Shown: one piece after another, positions 16,945 to 24,867 of the stretch
Layout: every line of letters begins with the position of its first letter
How positions within the stretch are numbered: position 1 is the first letter of the stretch
Source of the DNA: Enterobacteriaceae bacterium UBA5654
GTDB taxonomy: Bacteria > Pseudomonadota > Gammaproteobacteria > Enterobacterales > Enterobacteriaceae
Length of the DNA stretch: 51,980 nt
Assembly: GCA_002421005.1 (NCBI GenBank)
Contig: DIJC01000026.1
Location: 96,941-148,920 of the forward strand
Reading direction: 5' to 3'
The notes under the pieces: generated by a model
The model's input: the letters and a program-made list of their open reading frames with translations, nothing else
What the model was told of the DNA's origin: nothing
Database searches by the model: none
Program-made: the position numbers and the translations under genes

Positions 16945-18038
16945 CAGATTATTTCCACTTTCGCCCGCAGGCAGCCCGCGCTTTGCATCGACTGGATAAT
17001 CGACATCAGTTCCATCGGCGTGGCCCCCAGCGCATTCAGCGCCCGCACCACGTTATTCAGGTTGGCGCTGGCGTTGATGCTCTGCAATGAGCCTCCGCTC
17101 TGGCGCAGATCGATCTGCGTTTGCGGCACCACCACCGTCTGCCCGCCGCCAAACGGCGTATCCGGCTGACTGACGTTTGCCTGGCGGTTAACCGTCACCG
17201 ACAGATTGCCCTGCGCGACCGCGCAGCTATCCAGCGTAACTTCACGGTTCATCACCACCGAGCCGGTGCGCGAGTTGATGATCACTTTCGCATCCTGCGC
17301 CGCCACGTTGACCTGCATATTCTGGATATCGGCCAGCGCCCGCACCTGCGAACTGTTGCTTGCCGGGACGCGCACCTGCACGGTACGGGCATCCAGCGCG
17401 GTAGCACCGTAGCCGCCGTTGCGGTTAACGGTGTCGGCGATCTGCTGGGCGAGGGTAAAATCTTCCTCATTAAGCTGAAGGTTAATGGTGTTACCGGTGC
17501 CGAACTGGGTCGGGATTTCACGCTCGATCACCGCACCGCCGGTAATACGCCCCCCGTTTAGCTGGTTGACCTGAACGCTGCTGCCGCCCGCCGACGCGCC
17601 CGCACCACCGACCAGAATATTGCCCTGCGCCAGGGCATAAACCTGGTTATCGACGCCTTTCATCGGCGTCATCAGCAGCGTGCCGCCGCGCAAACTCTTG
17701 GCGTTACCCATTGAGGAGACGACGATATCGATCGCCTGCCCCTGGCGGCCAAACGGCGGATATTTCGCCGTGACCATCACCGCCGCCACGTTTTTAAGCT
17801 GCATATTGGTGCCCGCTGGCACGGTGATGCCCATCTGCGAGAGCATGTTATTCAGGCTTTGGGTGGTAAACGGCGTCTGGGTCGTCTGGTCGCCGGTCCC
17901 GTCCAGCCCCACCACCAGCCCGTAGCCGATAAGTGAGTTATCACGCACGCCCTGCACGCTGGTCAGGTCACGAATGCGCTCGGCCTGTACTGCGCCTGCC
18001 ATCAGGATCAGGGCAATGCCAATCAGGGATTTAAACAT
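16944..18038 (-). CDS. flgI: Flagellar P-ring protein FlgI
   Basis: 364-residue periplasmic P-ring subunit, the bushing of the rod in the peptidoglycan layer. A Sec signal peptide (MFKSLIGIALILMAGAVQA, cut before ERIRDLTSVQG) is clear. The start is the ATG at 18036-18038, spaced 5 nt from GAGG; the GTG two codons upstream would overlap that ribosome binding site. Overlaps flgJ by one nucleotide. Confidence 0.97.
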   Translation of the reverse strand: MFKSLIGIALILMAGAVQAERIRDLTSVQGVRDNSLIGYGLVVGLDGTGDQTTQTPFTTQSLNNMLSQMGITVPAGTNMQLKNVAAVMVTAKYPPFGRQGQAIDIVVSSMGNAKSLRGGTLLMTPMKGVDNQVYALAQGNILVGGAGASAGGSSVQVNQLNGGRITGGAVIEREIPTQFGTGNTINLQLNEEDFTLAQQIADTVNRNGGYGATALDARTVQVRVPASNSSQVRALADIQNMQVNVAAQDAKVIINSRTGSVVMNREVTLDSCAVAQGNLSVTVNRQANVSQPDTPFGGGQTVVVPQTQIDLRQSGGSLQSINASANLNNVVRALNALGATPMELMSIIQSMQSAGCLRAKVEII

Positions 18039-18049
18039 GATCACCTCGC

Positions 18050-18748
18050 TTACAACGGCGATAAATTAAGGAAGAAACGCTGGAGCCAGCCCATATTCTG
18101 CGCTTCATTGATGTAGCCGTTGCCGACGTACTCGATGCGCGCATCCGCGACCTGCGTCGAGGCGACGGTGTTGCTGCCGCTGATAGTCCGTGGGTTAACC
18201 ACCCCGGAGAAGCGGATGAATTCGGTGCCCTGGTTGATGGCGATCTGCTTCTCACCGACCACATGCAGGTTGCCGTTGACCAGCACCTGATCCACCGTCA
18301 CCGTCAGCGTGCCGCTAAAGGTATTGCTGGCGTTGGCACCGCCTTTACCGTTAAAGGTATTGCCGCCGGAAGTATCGACATCCGCACGGGCGTTGCCAAA
18401 CAGTCCTTCCAGATAGCGCGGCGTGGTGTCAACGCCGAAATTGGTTTTGCCATCGCGGCTGGCGTTAGCCGACGAGCTTTTGCTCGCGCTGACGTTTTCC
18501 TGCAACACGATAGTCAGGGTATCGCCGACGTTACGCGGACGACGGTCCTCAAACAGCGGCTGATAGCCGTAGTTCACCGGCTGGGCGGACTGAAAAATGG
18601 AGCCGTTGGCGACCGGCAACGGTCCGGGAACGGGCTGTGCGCTCGTCGCCCCCTGCACCAGCGGCGTGGAGGGGATCAGCGCGCACCCGTTGAGGGAGAT
18701 CGCCAGTACAGCCAAAAGCGGATAACGGTACGCCGCGTGTTTTTGCAT
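18050..18748 (-). CDS. flgH: Flagellar L-ring lipoprotein FlgH
   Basis: 232-residue outer membrane lipoprotein forming the L-ring. Signal peptide with lipobox LNGC; the cysteine is at about residue 22, followed by ALIPSTPLVQGATSAQPVPGP as in E. coli. The start at 18748 (MQKHAAY) fits the family length; a start three codons upstream (18757, MKAMQK) is possible, and the open frame goes back to 18802. Asparagine at the -2 position of the lipobox is less common than the Thr/Ala of relatives. Eleven nt separate it from flgI. Confidence 0.95.
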   Translation of the reverse strand: MQKHAAYRYPLLAVLAISLNGCALIPSTPLVQGATSAQPVPGPLPVANGSIFQSAQPVNYGYQPLFEDRRPRNVGDTLTIVLQENVSASKSSSANASRDGKTNFGVDTTPRYLEGLFGNARADVDTSGGNTFNGKGGANASNTFSGTLTVTVDQVLVNGNLHVVGEKQIAINQGTEFIRFSGVVNPRTISGSNTVASTQVADARIEYVGNGYINEAQNMGWLQRFFLNLSPL

Positions 18749-18773
18749 TGCTTTCATCTTCAAAGTCAGGGCG

Positions 18774-18796
18774 CTGGTGCGACAAAACCGCACCAG
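18774..18796. repeat. Intercistronic hairpin between flgG and flgH
   Basis: CTGGTGCG (18774-18781) and CGCACCAG (18789-18796) form a perfect 8-bp stem with a 7-nt loop in the 55-nt gap. On the minus strand the loop reads GTTTTGT and no T-run follows, so mRNA stabilisation or partial attenuation inside the flgB operon is more likely than termination. Confidence 0.6.
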
Positions 18797-18803
18797 CCGC
18801 ACC

Positions 18804-19586
18804 TTAGAGTTGCGTCAGTTTTTGCAGCATCTGGTCGGTCGTGGACACGGCCTTACTGTTAATTTCATACGCGCGCTGCACCTGGATCATGCTGACCAGC
18901 TCTTCCGCCACGTTGACGTTAGAGGTTTCAACATAGCCCTGATACAACAAGCCAGCGCCGTTCAGTCCCGGCGTGCTTTCATTCGGCGCACCGGACGACT
19001 GCGTTTCGGTGTACAGGTTCTCACCAATACTTTCCAGACCGGTATCGTTCATAAAGGTGGTCAGGTTTAGCTGTCCCACCTGCACCGGCGCGGCCTGGCC
19101 CTGCTGGGTCACGCTCACTACCCCGTCACGACCAATGGTGATGCTCAGGGTATTGGCCGGAATGGTGATCGCAGGCTGGACCTGAAAGCCGCCTGCCGTC
19201 ACCAGTTGACCGTTCTGATCGACCTGGAAAGAGCCGTCGCGGGTATAGGCAGAAGTGCCGTCCGGCAACATCACCTGAAAGAAGCCCTGCCCTTTGATCG
19301 CCACGTCTTTGCTGTTGTCGGTCTGCGACAGGTTGCCCTGGCTATGCAGACGCTCGGTGGCAACCGGGCGCACGCCCGTACCAATCTGCAAACCGGAAGG
19401 CAGCGTGGTCTGCTCGGACGACTGCGCGCCCGGCTGACGAATCGTTTGATAAAGTAAATCTTCAAATACCGCGCGCTGACGCTTAAAACCGTTGGTGCTG
19501 ACGTTCGCCAGGTTGTTGGCGATCACGTCCATATTGGTTTGCTGGGCATCAAGACCGGTTTTGGCGATCCATAATGAACTGTTCAT
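18804..19586 (-). CDS. flgG: Flagellar distal rod protein FlgG
   Basis: 260 residues, standard length. Distal rod subunit of the flagellar drive shaft. The N-terminal rod/hook motif (MDVIANNLANVSTNGFKRQRAVFEDL, about 19-45) and the C-terminal helix (VAEELVSMIQVQRAYEINSKAVSTTDQML) are characteristic. Encoded 13 nt after flgF. Confidence 0.97.
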   Translation of the reverse strand: MNSSLWIAKTGLDAQQTNMDVIANNLANVSTNGFKRQRAVFEDLLYQTIRQPGAQSSEQTTLPSGLQIGTGVRPVATERLHSQGNLSQTDNSKDVAIKGQGFFQVMLPDGTSAYTRDGSFQVDQNGQLVTAGGFQVQPAITIPANTLSITIGRDGVVSVTQQGQAAPVQVGQLNLTTFMNDTGLESIGENLYTETQSSGAPNESTPGLNGAGLLYQGYVETSNVNVAEELVSMIQVQRAYEINSKAVSTTDQMLQKLTQL

Positions 19587-19599
19587 GGTTATCCTGTTA

Positions 19600-20355
19600 T
19601 TAGCTCATTGACAGCAACTGGTTAGCCCGCTGCGCGTTCTCATCCACGCTGCTGATAACCTTCATCTGCATTTCAAAACGCCGGGCGCTGGCGATCATAT
19701 CGGTCATCGCCGCGACGGGTTTTACGTTACTGCCTTCCAGTACGCCCGACATCACGCGGATGGTCGGATCGGCCTGCAGCGTCGGGCCACGGGTCTGCTG
19801 CGCCTGCGCGCTTAAACGGAACATGCCGTCATCGCCGCGCTGCACTTCATTCCCTTCGGCTTTTACCAGCTTCAGTCGGCCGACCGGCGCAATGGTATTT
19901 GCCGGATCGCCCGGATTGAGGGCGGAAATTGTGCCGTCCGCCGCGATGGTGATTTCCGCGCCTTCCGGCACCACGATGGGGCCAGCTTCGCCGATCACCG
20001 GATGCCCCTGAATGGTCAGTTGCCCGGTTGGGCTGACCTGGATGCTACCGTTGCGGGTATATCCTTCGCCGCCGTCAGCGGTCTGCACCGCCAGCCAGCC
20101 TTCCTGCTGTAAAGCCACATCCAGCGGACGTGAGGTGTAATCGAGCTGCCCCGGCGTCATATCGGCACCCGGCGTGGACTCGGTCACCAGCGTGCGGGTG
20201 GCGAGGGACAGCCCCTCAACCGGCACCGCCCGCAGCGCGTTAAGCTGGGCGCGAAAGCCCGGCGTGGACGCGTTAGCGAGGTTGCTGGCGGTCACCGCCT
20301 GCTGATTCATCGTCTGGCTTGCCGCGCCCATCGCGGTATATATTGCGTGATCCAT
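19600..20355 (-). CDS. flgF: Flagellar proximal rod protein FlgF
   Basis: 251 residues. Proximal rod subunit, exported by the flagellar type III apparatus. N-terminal motif TASNLANASTPGFRAQLNALR and C-terminal MTDMIASARRFEMQMKVISS fit the rod family. In the flgBCDEFGHIJ operon between flgE and flgG. Confidence 0.97.
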   Translation of the reverse strand: MDHAIYTAMGAASQTMNQQAVTASNLANASTPGFRAQLNALRAVPVEGLSLATRTLVTESTPGADMTPGQLDYTSRPLDVALQQEGWLAVQTADGGEGYTRNGSIQVSPTGQLTIQGHPVIGEAGPIVVPEGAEITIAADGTISALNPGDPANTIAPVGRLKLVKAEGNEVQRGDDGMFRLSAQAQQTRGPTLQADPTIRVMSGVLEGSNVKPVAAMTDMIASARRFEMQMKVISSVDENAQRANQLLSMS

Positions 20356-20375
20356 TAAGCTATCCCGTCAGGCGC

Positions 20376-21647
20376 TTAGCGCAGGTTAACCAGGGTGTTG
20401 AGGATCTGATCCTGGGTTTTGATGGTCTGCGCGTTAGACTGATAGTTACGCTGGGCGACGATCATATTCACCAGTTCTTTACTCAAATCAACGTTGGAAG
20501 CCTCCAGCGCGCCGTTGGTCAGGCTGCCGAAGTTACCGCTGTTGGCGGTGCCCAGCAGCGCAACGCCGGATGCCTGGGTCGCTGCCCAGATGTTATCGCC
20601 CTGAGACGCCAGACCTTCATTGTTGGCGAAGTTCGCCAGCACGATCTGTCCCAGCACCTGCGACTGCTCGTTGGAGTAGTTACCGACTACGGTGCCGTCA
20701 TCGTTAATCTGATAGCTCACCAGATCGCCCGGCTTGTAGCCATTCTGCGAGCTGGCAACGATGTTATTTGCACCGGTATTTTGTTGCATGGAGTCAAAGA
20801 AGCTCAGCGCAAAGGTCGCCGGAGCCGCGCCGTTCATTGCGCCGGTGGTGACATTAATTTGCGGCTGCGCGTTGGCGGTATTGCTCAGCGTCCAGGTGCC
20901 TGGCGCGGTCGTGCTGGCGGTGTAGTTATACACGCCTTCCAGCTGACCGTTGTTATCGAAATTCATCTGCGCGGCTTTAACCACGGGCGCATCGGCCACG
21001 CTGGAATCCTGGGTCCAGACATCCCATTTGTTGTCCGCCGTCTTAACGTAATAGACGTTGAGGTCGTGCGCGTTACCCTGGGTATCAAAAACGGTGATTG
21101 CCGCTTTTTTGTTGTAGGTATCCGCATCGGAAATGTTGAACGTGGTTTTCGTGGGGATGGCATCCGACGAGTTCAGGTTGATCTGGATCGCGGCGGTGGT
21201 GGTGGTTTTCGCCGACATCAGCGTATTCGGGATGGAGATGCCGGTCGGGTTCGCGCCCTGCTGAATGGTCGGCGGGGTGCCGGTCGCCGGATAGCCGGTC
21301 AGTTGTAAACCCTGCATGTTCACCAGGTTGCGGTTTTCATCCAGTTTGAACTGACCGTTACGGCTGTAGTACACCGAGCCGTTAGTATCGACCAGACGGA
21401 AAAAACCGTTCTGGCTGATCGCCACGTCAAGGCCGCGTCCGGTATTGGTGGTGGTGCCGTCGTTAAAATCCTGGGTGATCCCCGCCACCTTGACGCCCAG
21501 CCCGACTTTGGAGCCCGCGAACATATCCGCAAACGACGCCGTGCTCGACTTAAAGCCATAGGTGGCGGAGTTGGCGATGTTGTTACCGATGACATCGAGG
21601 TTAGAGGCCGCAGCATTCAGACCGCTAACCGCTTGAGAAAAGGCCAT
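20376..21647 (-). CDS. flgE: Flagellar hook protein FlgE
   Basis: 423 residues, about 20 longer than E. coli FlgE (402). Polymerises into the universal joint outside the cell. Conserved N-terminal (AASNLDVIGNNIANSATYGFKSS) and C-terminal (LSKELVNMIVAQRNYQSNAQTIKTQDQIL) helices flank a variable Asn/Thr/Ala-rich middle, where the extra length most likely lies. Encoded 13 nt after flgD, the hook cap. Confidence 0.97.
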   Translation of the reverse strand: MAFSQAVSGLNAAASNLDVIGNNIANSATYGFKSSTASFADMFAGSKVGLGVKVAGITQDFNDGTTTNTGRGLDVAISQNGFFRLVDTNGSVYYSRNGQFKLDENRNLVNMQGLQLTGYPATGTPPTIQQGANPTGISIPNTLMSAKTTTTAAIQINLNSSDAIPTKTTFNISDADTYNKKAAITVFDTQGNAHDLNVYYVKTADNKWDVWTQDSSVADAPVVKAAQMNFDNNGQLEGVYNYTASTTAPGTWTLSNTANAQPQINVTTGAMNGAAPATFALSFFDSMQQNTGANNIVASSQNGYKPGDLVSYQINDDGTVVGNYSNEQSQVLGQIVLANFANNEGLASQGDNIWAATQASGVALLGTANSGNFGSLTNGALEASNVDLSKELVNMIVAQRNYQSNAQTIKTQDQILNTLVNLR

Positions 21648-21660
21648 AACTTACTCCTGA

Positions 21661-22347
21661 TTAAATAATTTGCCGAACTTCGTCGAGGGTGGTGGTACCG
21701 TAGGTGCCCAGATCCAGCGTATTGCCTTTATCACTGCGGGTGATCCCCTGTACCAGTGCAAATTGCAGCGGCTGGGCCACCAGCTGTGTCGCGCCGTTGC
21801 TGGCGGCAATGCTGACGTTGTAGGAGCCTTCCGGTGCTGCGGTGCCGTCGGTCATGGTGCCATCCCAGCTAAAGGTATGGACGCCAGCGGTTAAGTTGCC
21901 GATATCAATCGTGTTCACCACTTTGCCGCTTTTATCGGTAATGGTGGCGGTGACTTTATCAGCGGCCTGCTGTAGCTCCACGCCAAACGGGGTGGTGGTT
22001 TTGTTACCGGAAAGCACGGTGGTGCCAGGGATCATCACCCCGTGGCCAATCAGCGTGCTGGCCTGTAATGACTGGCTGCTGTCGATCTGCCCGGAGATCG
22101 ATCCCAGCGTGGTATTCAGTTTTTCAATTCCGCTTACGGTGCTGATTTGCGCCAGTTGGGTGGTCAGTTCATTATTCTGCAGCGGGTTAGTCGGATCCTG
22201 ATTTTTTAACTGCGCGACCAGCAGGGTTAAAAAGCTGCTTTGTAAATCGGAGGCGCTGTTGCCGGTGACGGCATTGGTGCTGGTTCCGGTGCTGGTGGAA
22301 CTGACACCGGTATTGGTTGGATCGTTTAAATTAACAGCAATAGACAT
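21661..22347 (-). CDS. flgD: Flagellar hook-capping protein FlgD
   Basis: 228 residues. Scaffold cap needed for hook assembly; removed when FlgK arrives. The conserved N-terminal block FLTLLVAQLKNQDPTNPLQNNELTTQLAQIS (about 42-72) is diagnostic, followed by an Ig/tudor-like region (about 95-220). The N-terminus is Ser/Thr/Gly rich and likely disordered, serving as export signal. Confidence 0.97.
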   Translation of the reverse strand: MSIAVNLNDPTNTGVSSTSTGTSTNAVTGNSASDLQSSFLTLLVAQLKNQDPTNPLQNNELTTQLAQISTVSGIEKLNTTLGSISGQIDSSQSLQASTLIGHGVMIPGTTVLSGNKTTTPFGVELQQAADKVTATITDKSGKVVNTIDIGNLTAGVHTFSWDGTMTDGTAAPEGSYNVSIAASNGATQLVAQPLQFALVQGITRSDKGNTLDLGTYGTTTLDEVRQII

Positions 22348-22358
22348 TTGCCTCTCCT

Positions 22359-22763
22359 TTACTGGCCAAGCGTCAGCGTTTTCAGCATCATGGTTTTGAC
22401 GGTATTCAGTACCTCGACGTTCGCCTGGTAGCTGCGCGAGGCGGACATGGTGTTGACCATCTCGCCTACCACATCCACGTTCGGCATCCGCACATAACCC
22501 TGGGCGTTCGCCAGCGGATTGCCCGGCTCGTAGACCAGCTTGTCTTCAGCCTGGCTTTCAACGACGCCTGAGACTTTCACCCCACCGGTTGCCGCGCCGG
22601 GCGCAGCGTTCACTTCAAACACCACCTGCTTAGCGCGGTACGGTTCGCCGTCAGGCCCGGTCACACTGTCGGCGTTAGCCAGGTTACTGGCGGCGACGTT
22701 CAGACGCTGGGACTGCGCATTAAGCGCGGAACCGGCGATGTCAAAAATATTGAGTAAAGCCAT
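22359..22763 (-). CDS. flgC: Flagellar proximal rod protein FlgC
   Basis: 134 residues, standard length. Proximal rod subunit with the rod motif RLNVAASNLANADSVTGPDG (about 20-39) and the C-terminal helix VGEMVNTMSASRSYQANVEVLNTVKTM. Starts 3 nt after flgB and precedes flgD by 11 nt. Confidence 0.97.
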   Translation of the reverse strand: MALLNIFDIAGSALNAQSQRLNVAASNLANADSVTGPDGEPYRAKQVVFEVNAAPGAATGGVKVSGVVESQAEDKLVYEPGNPLANAQGYVRMPNVDVVGEMVNTMSASRSYQANVEVLNTVKTMMLKTLTLGQ

Positions 22764-22766
22764 ACA

Positions 22767-23183
22767 TTAGTTACCCTGTTGCAGCACGCTCATCATGCTT
22801 TTGATTTGCCCGCTCAGTACCGTCAGCCCGGTCTGGTATTGCAGGCTGTTATCGGCGAACTGCGTCCGCTCTCTGTCCATATCGACGGTATTGCCATCCA
22901 GCGAAGGCTGATCGGGGATGCGGTACATCAGGTCAACAGAGGGTGAAGAAATCGTCTGGGCAGGTATATGACGTGTAGAAGTGAGCGCCAGTTGAACCCC
23001 GGAGGTTTCAACGCGCCCACGTTCCATCACTTTATTCAGTTCACTGGCAAAATCCATGTCGCGCGCCTGATACCCTGGGGTATCCGCATTGGCGATATTG
23101 GCAGCGAGCACTTCCTGACGCTGCGCGCGTAAATTTAAGGCTTCCTGCTGAAAGCGTAACGCGGCGTCGAGTTTATCGAGCAT
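22767..23183 (-). CDS. flgB: Flagellar proximal rod protein FlgB
   Basis: 138 residues, first gene of the flgBCDEFGHIJ operon. Proximal rod subunit next to the MS-ring/FliE. The rod motif EVLAANIANADTPGYQARD (about 24-42) is present. The start ATG is preceded by GGAGGAGAC, a strong ribosome binding site. Transcribed from a FlhDC-activated promoter divergent from flgA. Confidence 0.97.
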   Translation of the reverse strand: MLDKLDAALRFQQEALNLRAQRQEVLAANIANADTPGYQARDMDFASELNKVMERGRVETSGVQLALTSTRHIPAQTISSPSVDLMYRIPDQPSLDGNTVDMDRERTQFADNSLQYQTGLTVLSGQIKSMMSVLQQGN

Positions 23184-23242
23184 GTCTCCTCCGCTGGTGG
23201 CAAAGTTTCAGGCAACAGCTTAATTCCCCTTACGCGCGCGTT

Positions 23243-23284
23243 ATCGACGGAATAAACGCATAATGCGTCGCTATTTGTTGCGTT
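23243..23284. promoter_or_regulatory. FlhD4C2 operator between flgB and flgA
   Basis: On the minus strand AACGCAACAAATAGCG (23269-23284) matches the FlhDC box consensus AA(C/T)G(C/G)N2-3AAATA(A/G)CG. A weaker inverted half-site ATCGACGGAATAAACG lies at 23243-23258, 10 nt away. The operator can activate both class 2 promoters: flgA with -10 TAGAAT (23304-23309) and flgB with a -10 near TAAGCT (23217-23222, minus). Consensus from established FlhDC work; the call is by inspection. Confidence 0.75.
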
Positions 23285-23340
23285 GATAGACGGTGACAAC
23301 GGTTAGAATCCCTCTATTCCTGAATCGACCGGAGTTTGCC

Positions 23341-24000
23341 ATGCCCGCTCTGAAAGGCACCTTTGCTGCTGCCCTGCTGTTCCTGTCTCCGCTTGCCGGG
23401 GCCAGCGATCTCAATGCGCAGCTTTCGGCTTTTTTCGCCCAGCGGCTGGCGGGATTCAGCGATGAAGTCGTGGTGCAGGTAAAGAGTGCCGCCACGCTTC
23501 TGCCGCAGTGCGAACAGCCCGCGCTTAGCGTGCAGGGCAATGCAAAGCTCTGGGGCAACGTGAACGTGCTGGCGCAGTGCGGCAGCGAAAAACGCTATAT
23601 CCAGGTTCAGGTGCAGGCGACGGGAAATTATGTGGTAGCCGCCGCCCCGGTGGCGCGTGGCAGTACGCTTTCTACCCGCAGCGTGATGCTAAAACGCGGT
23701 CGCCTCGACCAGCTTCCGCCGCGCACGTTACTGGATCTCAATCAGGTGCAGGAGGCCGTCAGCCTGCGCGATCTGGCCGTTAATCAGCCGATCCAGCAAT
23801 TTATGCTGCGCCAGTCATGGCGGATTAAAGCCGGACAGCGGGTGCAGGTGATTGCCAGCGGCGACGGTTTTAGCGTGAACAGCGAAGGTCAGGCACTTAA
23901 TAATGCCGCCATTGCCCAGAACGCCAGAGTGCGGATGTCTTCCGGCCAGGTGGTGAGTGGAATTGTGAATGCGGACGGGAATGTTCTGATTAGCCTATAA
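23341..24000 (+). CDS. flgA: P-ring assembly chaperone FlgA
   Basis: 219 residues with a Sec signal peptide (MPALKGTFAAALLFLSPLAGA). Periplasmic chaperone that binds FlgI and promotes P-ring formation. SAF-like domain in the C-terminal half (GSTLSTRSVMLKRGRLDQLP, VIASGDGFSVNSEGQALNNA). The ATG at 23341 has CGGAG upstream and gives the family length; an in-frame ATG at 23293 adds a 16-residue extension without a ribosome binding site. Confidence 0.95.
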   Translation: MPALKGTFAAALLFLSPLAGASDLNAQLSAFFAQRLAGFSDEVVVQVKSAATLLPQCEQPALSVQGNAKLWGNVNVLAQCGSEKRYIQVQVQATGNYVVAAAPVARGSTLSTRSVMLKRGRLDQLPPRTLLDLNQVQEAVSLRDLAVNQPIQQFMLRQSWRIKAGQRVQVIASGDGFSVNSEGQALNNAAIAQNARVRMSSGQVVSGIVNADGNVLISL

Positions 24001-24005
24001 TATTT

Positions 24006-24032
24006 TAAAGAAATCGCGGCTCCTGCCGATAG
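24006..24032 (+). promoter_or_regulatory. Sigma-28 (FliA) promoter of flgMN
   Basis: TAAA (24006-24009), exactly 15 nt, GCCGATAG (24025-24032), a near-perfect FliA promoter starting 6 nt after the flgA stop. Gives class 3 expression of flgM and flgN, while read-through from flgA gives class 2 expression. Confidence 0.9.
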
Positions 24033-24092
24033 AGTGTTAACAAACGATGATGGCGGGCAGCCGCGCCACAACCCCTCGATGAGGACAAAAGA

Positions 24093-24386
24093 ATGAGCAT
24101 TGATCGTACATCGCCCCTGAAACCAGTCAGCACCGTACAACCTCGCGAAGCCAGCGAACTCACCACGCAGAAAACGCGCGCGGAGAAATCAACGGCGGCG
24201 AACAGTACCAGCGTCACGCTCAGCGATGCGCAGGCGAAACTGACCCAGGCGGGTAAAGACGATATCAACGTTGAACGCATCGAATCGCTGAAAACCGCGA
24301 TTCGCAACGGCGAGCTGAAGATGGATACCGGTAAAATTGCCGACGCGTTAATCCGCGACGCACAGAGTTTTTTGCAGAGTAATTAA
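24093..24386 (+). CDS. flgM: Anti-sigma-28 factor FlgM
   Basis: 97 residues. Binds FliA and holds back late flagellar genes until it is exported through the finished hook-basal body. Low-complexity N-terminus (export signal) and the sigma-binding C-terminal half (DDINVERIESLKTAIRNGELKMDTGKIADALI) are typical. AGGACAAAAGA precedes the ATG. Followed by flgN after 4 nt. Confidence 0.97.
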   Translation: MSIDRTSPLKPVSTVQPREASELTTQKTRAEKSTAANSTSVTLSDAQAKLTQAGKDDINVERIESLKTAIRNGELKMDTGKIADALIRDAQSFLQSN

Positions 24387-24390
24387 CCGT

Positions 24391-24813
24391 ATGAGTCGTC
24401 TGCCAGAAATACTGGACACAATGACCGTCACGCTTACCGCGCTGAAAGACGTGATGGATGCCGAGCAGCAGCAGCTTTCCGCTGGCAGCGTTAACGGCAG
24501 CGCGCTACAACGCATTACCGAACAAAAAAGTTCGCTTCTGGCAACCCTGGATTATCTTGAGCAGCAGCGGCGCGATGAACAAAACGCGCAACGCAGCGCC
24601 AATGATGACGTGGCGCAGCGCTGGAGCACGATCACCGAAAAAACGCAGCATCTGCGTGAGTTAAACCAGCATAACGGCTGGCTTCTGGAAGGGCAGCTTG
24701 TGCGCAACCAGCAGGCGCTTGAGGTGCTAAAACCGCACCAGGAGCCGGGACTGTACGGCGCGGATGGCCAGGCCTCGACCGCCAGTCGCGGCGGGAAAAA
24801 GTTTTCTATCTGA
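24391..24813 (+). CDS. flgN: FlgK/FlgL export chaperone FlgN
   Basis: 140 residues, mainly helical. Cytoplasmic chaperone for the hook-associated proteins FlgK and FlgL during type III export, and in E. coli/Salmonella a positive factor for flgM translation. The Gln/Arg-rich middle (about 40-75) is predicted coiled coil. Starts 4 nt behind flgM. Confidence 0.95.
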   Translation: MSRLPEILDTMTVTLTALKDVMDAEQQQLSAGSVNGSALQRITEQKSSLLATLDYLEQQRRDEQNAQRSANDDVAQRWSTITEKTQHLRELNQHNGWLLEGQLVRNQQALEVLKPHQEPGLYGADGQASTASRGGKKFSI

Positions 24814-24828
24814 ATGCGTTGAATATAC

Positions 24829-24856
24829 GGGAGCAGCCTCCGCGCAGGCCGCTCCC
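24829..24856. terminator. Hairpin between convergent flgN and murJ
   Basis: GGGAGC-A-GCCT pairs with AGGC-C-GCTCCC around a 6-nt loop in the 54-nt convergent gap. No long T-run follows on either strand (CTGATCTGTCTTT on the plus strand), so termination strength is uncertain. Confidence 0.5.
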
Positions 24857-24867
24857 CTGATCTGTCT

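Noticed and set aside
20319..21308. 329-codon plus-strand frame opposite flgE
   Set aside because: Shadow of flgE; Arg/Gly/Val-rich, no domain recognisable.
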